DNA of 64,000 nucleotides from Treponema sp. (GTDB lineage Bacteria; Spirochaetota; Spirochaetia; Treponematales; Treponemataceae). Made by a program: the position numbers and the translations under genes. The notes beneath the pieces are model-generated. The model saw only the letters and a list, made by a program, of their open reading frames with translations. It was not told where the DNA came from and did not search any database. The stretch spans positions 1 to 64,000 of the forward strand of contig JAKSTG010000008.1 of NCBI GenBank assembly GCA_024402695.1, in the 5' to 3' direction. Every line of letters starts with the position of its first letter. Within the stretch, counting starts at the first letter, position 1. Shown piece after piece: positions 59,690-64,000 of the stretch.

Positions 59690-61348
59690 CTACTCATCTT
59701 CCAGAAGCTGTTCGTAGGTTACGCCATATTTCAGGGCAATATCCATTGCATAAGACTGCCCCACCGGTTTAGCCACTTTCACTTTAAATGAGCGTACTCC
59801 GTTTTCTGAAACTACAATCATTGAGGCAGCCTTTGAGTCAGAAGCGGCTTCTTTGTTTATCTCGTCAATGTCAAAAGCAAGCTTATGCATATGAGTGTTG
59901 TAGATAGTTCTGGCCCCTTTCTGCAAAATGGCCTTTACGGCGCCGCGAGCTATAAAATAGCCTTCTTCAAAAGACGTTGTGGAAAAACTTTCGTTTAAAA
60001 GCAGCAGGCTGTATTTAGTTGAAGCCTTGAAGGAAGTCTTGAAGCGTTTTGATTCTTCACCAAGGCGGCCCAGTTCCATTGTCTGATTTTCGTCTGCAGG
60101 GAAATGCGTAAAAATCTGATCTACAGGACTGAAACTGAAACTTTTTGCCGGAACATAAAGCCCTGCCTGAGCCAACACAAAGGCAAGTCCAGTGGCCACA
60201 GTGATTGTAGTTTTACCGCCTCTGTTGGCACCGGTCAGAATGTAAGTGCGCTTGTCTGCGTCGAATTCCAGTTCATTTCCCACAACTTCAGCAGGAGTAA
60301 TTTTCTGTGTAAGTTTCAGGTTATAAAGGCCTTCAGATTTCAAAGAACGGTCTTCTGTTGAAAGTACCTGTGGCTTTGTAAAAATGAATCCCTTGTTTTT
60401 AAGCCCCTCAATGTATTCAGCAAACTTTACATAAAACAGAAGTTCCGGCAGAAGATTGTTGATAATCACGTTGATGCTTACGCTTGCGTATTCCGAAAGG
60501 CTGTTTCTGAGTCTTTTGCAGGTGTCGCGCAGAACGCCGGAAGCAATACGGTCCAGGGAACGGACAACTTCAGTTGTTCCGTTTACAGGCATAATAATTC
60601 CGTTGAAAAGTGCCATATTCCGCAAATTAAGATCGGCCCATTCCGTGTCGGATGAAAACTTGTAGGCTCCGTCCCAGTCGGCTCCATCCTCTTCGTTTTT
60701 GTATTTATAGGCATCAATCATGTTGTGAAATATTTTTGAATTCTTGAAAGGCTTCCTGTTCACGGAATTGATTCCGATTTCCACAGGTTCCATTTTTGAA
60801 TTCAAATTGATTCCGATTGTAAGGGATTTGATTTCAGATGCGTCCATTTTAAGTTCTGCAATGTCTTTTTTCATTGCGGCAAAATTGCCGGCTTTATGGA
60901 TTTTCATTACATAATCGCGGATGCTGATAAGTCCTTCAGATTTGATTTCGCTTGAAGAAAGACAGTCGGAAATTTCTTCCACACAGGTAATGTAATCGCC
61001 CAGGTCACCAAGACGGTGAAGCAGCTGCCAGATTCCCGCTGCGTCACTTTCTCTGTTCAGACTGGAAAACTGGCGGATGTAATCCACTTTTTCCAAAAGT
61101 TTAAGCATGCGCTCGCGGATTGCAGGGTTATTCAGAATGTCTTCAAAAACATCAAGACGATATTTCAGTACTTCTTCCTTGCGGGAAAGCTGCGAAAGAA
61201 TATGAAGAGCCACATCCTGTTCGCTTCTCTTTTCGGTAACAAGTCCGCAAATTTCATTCAAAGAAAGATCGTGGATTGTTTCGTCCGACATCTGGATATA
61301 TTCAGGGTCTACACCCTCGGGACAAAGAAGACTGATTGGTGATTTCAT
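59690..61348 (-). CDS. MutS-like ATPase lacking the mismatch-recognition domain
   Basis: 552 residues, AAGGAA site. The N-terminal half is helical, like MutS core/lever domains (VALHILSQLSRKEEVLKYRL, NPAIRERMLKLLEKVDYIRQ). The C-terminal ATPase has Walker A TYILTGANRGGKTTITVATG, FTHFPADENQTMELGRLGEE, Walker B-like YSLLLLNESFSTTSFEEGYF (usual D-E-x-x-x-G-T is N-E-S-F-S-T-T) and TIYNTHMHKLAFDID. No MutS domain I/II and no Smr domain. It resembles orphan MutS-V proteins of unknown role rather than MutS1/MutS2. Confidence 0.85.
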   Translation of the reverse strand: MKSPISLLCPEGVDPEYIQMSDETIHDLSLNEICGLVTEKRSEQDVALHILSQLSRKEEVLKYRLDVFEDILNNPAIRERMLKLLEKVDYIRQFSSLNRESDAAGIWQLLHRLGDLGDYITCVEEISDCLSSSEIKSEGLISIRDYVMKIHKAGNFAAMKKDIAELKMDASEIKSLTIGINLNSKMEPVEIGINSVNRKPFKNSKIFHNMIDAYKYKNEEDGADWDGAYKFSSDTEWADLNLRNMALFNGIIMPVNGTTEVVRSLDRIASGVLRDTCKRLRNSLSEYASVSINVIINNLLPELLFYVKFAEYIEGLKNKGFIFTKPQVLSTEDRSLKSEGLYNLKLTQKITPAEVVGNELEFDADKRTYILTGANRGGKTTITVATGLAFVLAQAGLYVPAKSFSFSPVDQIFTHFPADENQTMELGRLGEESKRFKTSFKASTKYSLLLLNESFSTTSFEEGYFIARGAVKAILQKGARTIYNTHMHKLAFDIDEINKEAASDSKAASMIVVSENGVRSFKVKVAKPVGQSYAMDIALKYGVTYEQLLEDE

Positions 61349-61498
61349 TTTTATATTCCTTAAACTTTAATAACTCCCAAATTCTAGGATAGAAACGATT
61401 TTAGGTCAAATTTTTAGTTTTTTTTCTATATGGGGTGAAACTCGTATATAAATTTTTTTAGAAAATATGTATATTTTTTTATGAGGGGTGTTTAAAAA

Positions 61499-61708
61499 AT
61501 GTCGAAAATCTTCGATAAGTTTTATATGATGCTTTTATCTTTTGCTTTTGTCCTTTTAGGATTATCAATCATCGTATTAAACTTAATTACAAAAACAGCA
61601 AGCCTTACAGGATTTGCAATCGTTTTTATAATTCTCGGAGTAATTGCAGGTCTGATTTGCTTCCTTGGTTACAACAAAAAGCGCACAGAATACAGCAAAT
61701 CAGAATAG
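61499..61708 (+). CDS. Small two-helix membrane protein
   Basis: 69 residues with GAGGGG 9 nt before the ATG. Two hydrophobic segments (FYMMLLSFAFVLLGLSIIVL and LTGFAIVFIILGVIAGLICF) and a basic end YNKKRTEYSKSE. No family recognised. Overlaps the convergent gene by 9 bp. Confidence 0.6.
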   Translation: MSKIFDKFYMMLLSFAFVLLGLSIIVLNLITKTASLTGFAIVFIILGVIAGLICFLGYNKKRTEYSKSE

Positions 61709-62611
61709 ATCCAGAGTATTATCCAGATAAATCTTCTCGCGCGCGTTAAGCTGATATTCAGGCTTTGTCATGTAATAAAGTATGAATTCAAGCAGCAGTG
61801 CACTTCCAAGACTTCTTCCTTCAATCTTAAAATTGCTGAATCCGGCAGGCATGTACTTTTCCCGAATATCATCAATCCCAATAAATCCTTCATTCAGCTT
61901 TGCCTTTGAGAAGAGATAACCTTCTTCAGACCCAGGCGAAGTACATTCCCACTGTGGAACATTCTGTCCAAGACACCTTTGGCTCACGTTTTCGTAACAT
62001 ATTCTGCGATTTTTACAGCCAAACCAGCAGCATTCGTTGCACAAAAACTCAATTTTAGACTTCAAAACTTCATCATCCGGCTGGCCCCAGGAACCGAAAA
62101 GCCTTTCATCTTTGTTCAGCCGGAAATCAGGAACAACAAAGCTGAACTCAGGTCTTTTCACTTCAGCCATGAAAGAATCCCAGTCTGTAAGGACCTTTGT
62201 GGTTGAGGAAACAAAATAGAAATGAGGATAGTTTTTACAGATATAATCCAGAAGCAGATCTGAATGGAGGATTATTCCGTTTTCGGGACCGCAGAAAAGC
62301 TCGCAAAGGCGGTTACATTTTCTGTCATCCAGGTGATTTTCTGTCAGAAGGGAATTGCTGAAAGTAAGGCGGGCTGAAACGCCAAAATCCCGGCAAAGGT
62401 CCAGGACACTCCGCTCAATTCCGTTCTGCCCGAAACCTGCTCTTCCACCGCCCCATAAGCAATCCGCAGGGGCGCCATAAATGGAACCGATCTGGCAGAA
62501 GTCATAAAACCAGTCCCGGTGTTCATAAAAAAGAGGAAGAAAGACTTTGTAAAAATCGAAAAACTCAAAAAGTCCCGGAAGATGAAAACGGGAAATTCCC
62601 TTAGACTGCAT
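61700..62611 (-). CDS. U32-peptidase-like TIM-barrel protein with a Cys-rich site
   Basis: 303 residues. Weak but suggestive U32 features: FYFVSSTTKVLTDWDSFMAE, FVVPDFRLNKDERLF, a cysteine set FLCNECCWFGCKNRRICYEN and the C-terminal FSNFKIEGRSLGSALLLEFI, where U32 proteins have L-K-I-E-G-R. The Cys set may hold an Fe-S cluster. TATAAT (62618-62623) lies 6 nt before the ATG without a Shine-Dalgarno, so the transcript is probably leaderless. Divergent from the hydrogenase. Confidence 0.55.
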   Translation of the reverse strand: MQSKGISRFHLPGLFEFFDFYKVFLPLFYEHRDWFYDFCQIGSIYGAPADCLWGGGRAGFGQNGIERSVLDLCRDFGVSARLTFSNSLLTENHLDDRKCNRLCELFCGPENGIILHSDLLLDYICKNYPHFYFVSSTTKVLTDWDSFMAEVKRPEFSFVVPDFRLNKDERLFGSWGQPDDEVLKSKIEFLCNECCWFGCKNRRICYENVSQRCLGQNVPQWECTSPGSEEGYLFSKAKLNEGFIGIDDIREKYMPAGFSNFKIEGRSLGSALLLEFILYYMTKPEYQLNAREKIYLDNTLDLF

Positions 62612-62632
62612 ACAGATATTATATCTTAAATA

Positions 62633-62641
62633 TGCTATACT
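62633..62641 (+). promoter_or_regulatory. Extended -10 promoter of the hydrogenase gene
   Basis: TGC-TATACT with the hexamer at 62636-62641, 30 nt before the ATG at 62672; the leader holds CGGAG. Confidence 0.5.
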
Positions 62642-62671
62642 TTCTGCGATTTTTATTTTTCGGAGTTGCCC

Positions 62672-64000
62672 ATGTTAAACATCAACAACAACGCAAACCA
62701 GATCAAGACTGAAATTCTTGTTCGCATTATTAAACTGATGCTTGAAGACAACCTTATCCGTGGTGTTCATTACATTCCAAAACAGATGGCTCCGAAAGAC
62801 AGAGAACCTTTTACCTGCTGTATTTATCACGACCGTGAAATTCTGCGCCAGCGCGTAATTGCAAGACTGGGTTGTTCTGTAGAAGGACTTGATGAAGACG
62901 CCGCCCTTGCAGACTTCGCACAGGAAGCTATGTGGCGCGAAAGCCCAACCTGGCCTATGCTTACTGTTCTGCACGAAGCCTGTAACGCCTGTGTTCACAC
63001 AAAGTATATGGTTACCAACGCCTGCCAGGGCTGTCTGGCCCGTCCATGTACAATGAACTGTCCTAAAAAAGCAATCACGGTTTCAAACCATCACGCAAAA
63101 ATCGACGAAAACATGTGTTCCAACTGCGGACTTTGTATGCAGAACTGTCCGTACCACGCAATCATCAAGATTCCTGTTCCATGTGAAGAAGCCTGTCCTG
63201 TTGGAGCAATTTCAAAAGACGAAACAGGACGCGAAGTTATCGACTTCCACAAATGTATTTTCTGCGGAAACTGTATGAGAAGCTGTCCTTTCGGCGCCAT
63301 GATGGACAAAAGTCAGATTGTAGACGTTCTTAAACACATTATGAACGGCCGCAAAGTTACTGCCATCTATGCGCCTTCAATTGCTTCACAGTTCAAGACT
63401 CCATGCGGAAACCTTGAACAGGCTTTGAAGACTGCAGGTTTTACCGGCGTTCTTGAAGTTGCCGTTGGAGCTGACATCTGTGCCGACAAAGAAGCAAAAG
63501 AATTTACCGAACGCATGGAAAGAGGCGATAAGCTTATGACCACTTCCTGCTGTTCAGCTTATGTTCGCGCCGTAAGAAAACATGTTCCGGACCTGGTGCC
63601 TTGTATCAGCGAAACAAGAAGTCCAATGCACTACACTGCCGAAATTGCAAAGAAAGAAGATCCTGAATGCGTTACTGTTTTCATCGGGCCTTGTATTGCA
63701 AAGCGCCGCGAAGGTATGGACGACCCGATGGTAGACTACGTTCTGAGCGTTGAAGAAATCAATGCCCTTTTCATTGCAAAGGAAATTGATCCTGTAAATA
63801 TCGAAATCACAGATCCTGAAATTCTGAACAAGAAGATTGTGCCTACTGCCAGCGGAAGAAACTTTGCCCAGAGCGGTGGAGTTGCTGCCAGCATCAAGGC
63901 TCGTCTTGCAGATCCTGAAATTCTTCGTCCTACACTGATCAACGGTCTGAACAAAAAAGGTATGGCTCAGCTCATGATGTACGGAAAAATCAATTCCGGA
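62672..64000 (+). CDS. Monomeric [FeFe] hydrogenase (group B-like), 3' end outside the window
   Basis: 443 codons are visible, from MLNINNNANQIKTEILVRII. An N-terminal helical region of about 100 residues is followed by ferredoxin-type clusters: NACQGCLARPCTMNCPKKAI, MCSNCGLCMQNCPYHAI and KCIFCGNCMRSCPFGAM. The H-cluster domain has L1 TTSCCSAYVRAVRKH (near 290) and L2 FIGPCIAKRREG (near 339); the third Cys motif lies beyond the edge. The TSCCSA form, in place of TSCCPGW, is that of group B/uncharacterised clades. Presumably makes or uses H2 from reduced ferredoxin in fermentation. It continues past the right edge. Confidence 0.9.
   Translation, partial: MLNINNNANQIKTEILVRIIKLMLEDNLIRGVHYIPKQMAPKDREPFTCCIYHDREILRQRVIARLGCSVEGLDEDAALADFAQEAMWRESPTWPMLTVLHEACNACVHTKYMVTNACQGCLARPCTMNCPKKAITVSNHHAKIDENMCSNCGLCMQNCPYHAIIKIPVPCEEACPVGAISKDETGREVIDFHKCIFCGNCMRSCPFGAMMDKSQIVDVLKHIMNGRKVTAIYAPSIASQFKTPCGNLEQALKTAGFTGVLEVAVGADICADKEAKEFTERMERGDKLMTTSCCSAYVRAVRKHVPDLVPCISETRSPMHYTAEIAKKEDPECVTVFIGPCIAKRREGMDDPMVDYVLSVEEINALFIAKEIDPVNIEITDPEILNKKIVPTASGRNFAQSGGVAASIKARLADPEILRPTLINGLNKKGMAQLMMYGKINSG

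Noticed and set aside
1-64000. tRNA, rRNA, CRISPR arrays, intact IS or prophage
   Set aside because: No cloverleaf with T-loop consensus, no regularly spaced repeats, no transposase, integrase or phage structural gene was seen on either strand.

Overview
The window looks like a chromosomal segment from a saccharolytic host-associated spirochaete, most likely a Treponema of the rumen or gut. The support is indirect but consistent. There are many predicted lipoproteins with spirochaete-style lipoboxes, a small outer-membrane beta-barrel protein, an RHS surface protein, a monomeric [FeFe] hydrogenase cut by the right edge, a PTS enzyme I, and a set of enzymes for plant hemicellulose and cellulose oligosaccharides. 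Genes are packed tightly on both strands, and several convergent pairs overlap at their 3' ends. No rRNA, tRNA, CRISPR array or intact insertion sequence was seen.

Layout. 0-7.9 kb: an XRE regulator cut by the left edge, an esterase/TIM-barrel/ThuA operon, a sigma-70 remnant, cupin, GNAT, short prepilin peptidase, sfsA, a second esterase, another TIM-barrel protein and a patatin. 7.9-15.4 kb: three exported proteins on the minus strand, two of which are built from eight copies of one domain of about 140 residues, divergent from a histidine kinase/response regulator/membrane protein operon. 15.3-32.8 kb: carbohydrate use (two GH43, GH127, GH9, a PfkB kinase, a HAD phosphatase, an iron alcohol dehydrogenase), interspersed with a PyrK-PyrD fusion, a TmpB/LysM-like envelope gene pair, a zinc-ribbon protein with a histone-like tail, a Nudix hydrolase and a cytidylate-kinase-like protein. 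32.9-40.4 kb: a 1953-residue RHS protein with an AT-rich exchangeable tip, followed by two exported candidate immunity or accessory proteins. 40.4-64 kb: mostly housekeeping and envelope genes (aroK, slyD, NifU-like, NAGPA, two CPA2 antiporters, lytic transglycosylase, LysM protein, UDG-like, ptsI, phosphoesterase, der, a ModF-like ABC protein, a MutS-like ATPase, a U32-like protein, hydrogenase).

How the genes fit together. None of the four glycoside hydrolases (two GH43, GH127, GH9) has a visible signal peptide, so they probably hydrolyse imported xylo-, arabino- and cello-oligosaccharides in the cytoplasm. PfkB, HAD, PTS enzyme I, alcohol dehydrogenase and hydrogenase would then serve fermentation. 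The two repeat-domain proteins look like surface or periplasmic glycan binders, and the divergent two-component system is a natural candidate for their regulator.

The most unusual DNA-level signals are two. The first is a family of intergenic palindromes whose stems differ in sequence between copies yet stay complementary within each copy, around a conserved internal loop. The second is a repeated promoter layout in which the -10 box lies only 6-7 nt before the start codon and no Shine-Dalgarno is present, which predicts many leaderless mRNAs.
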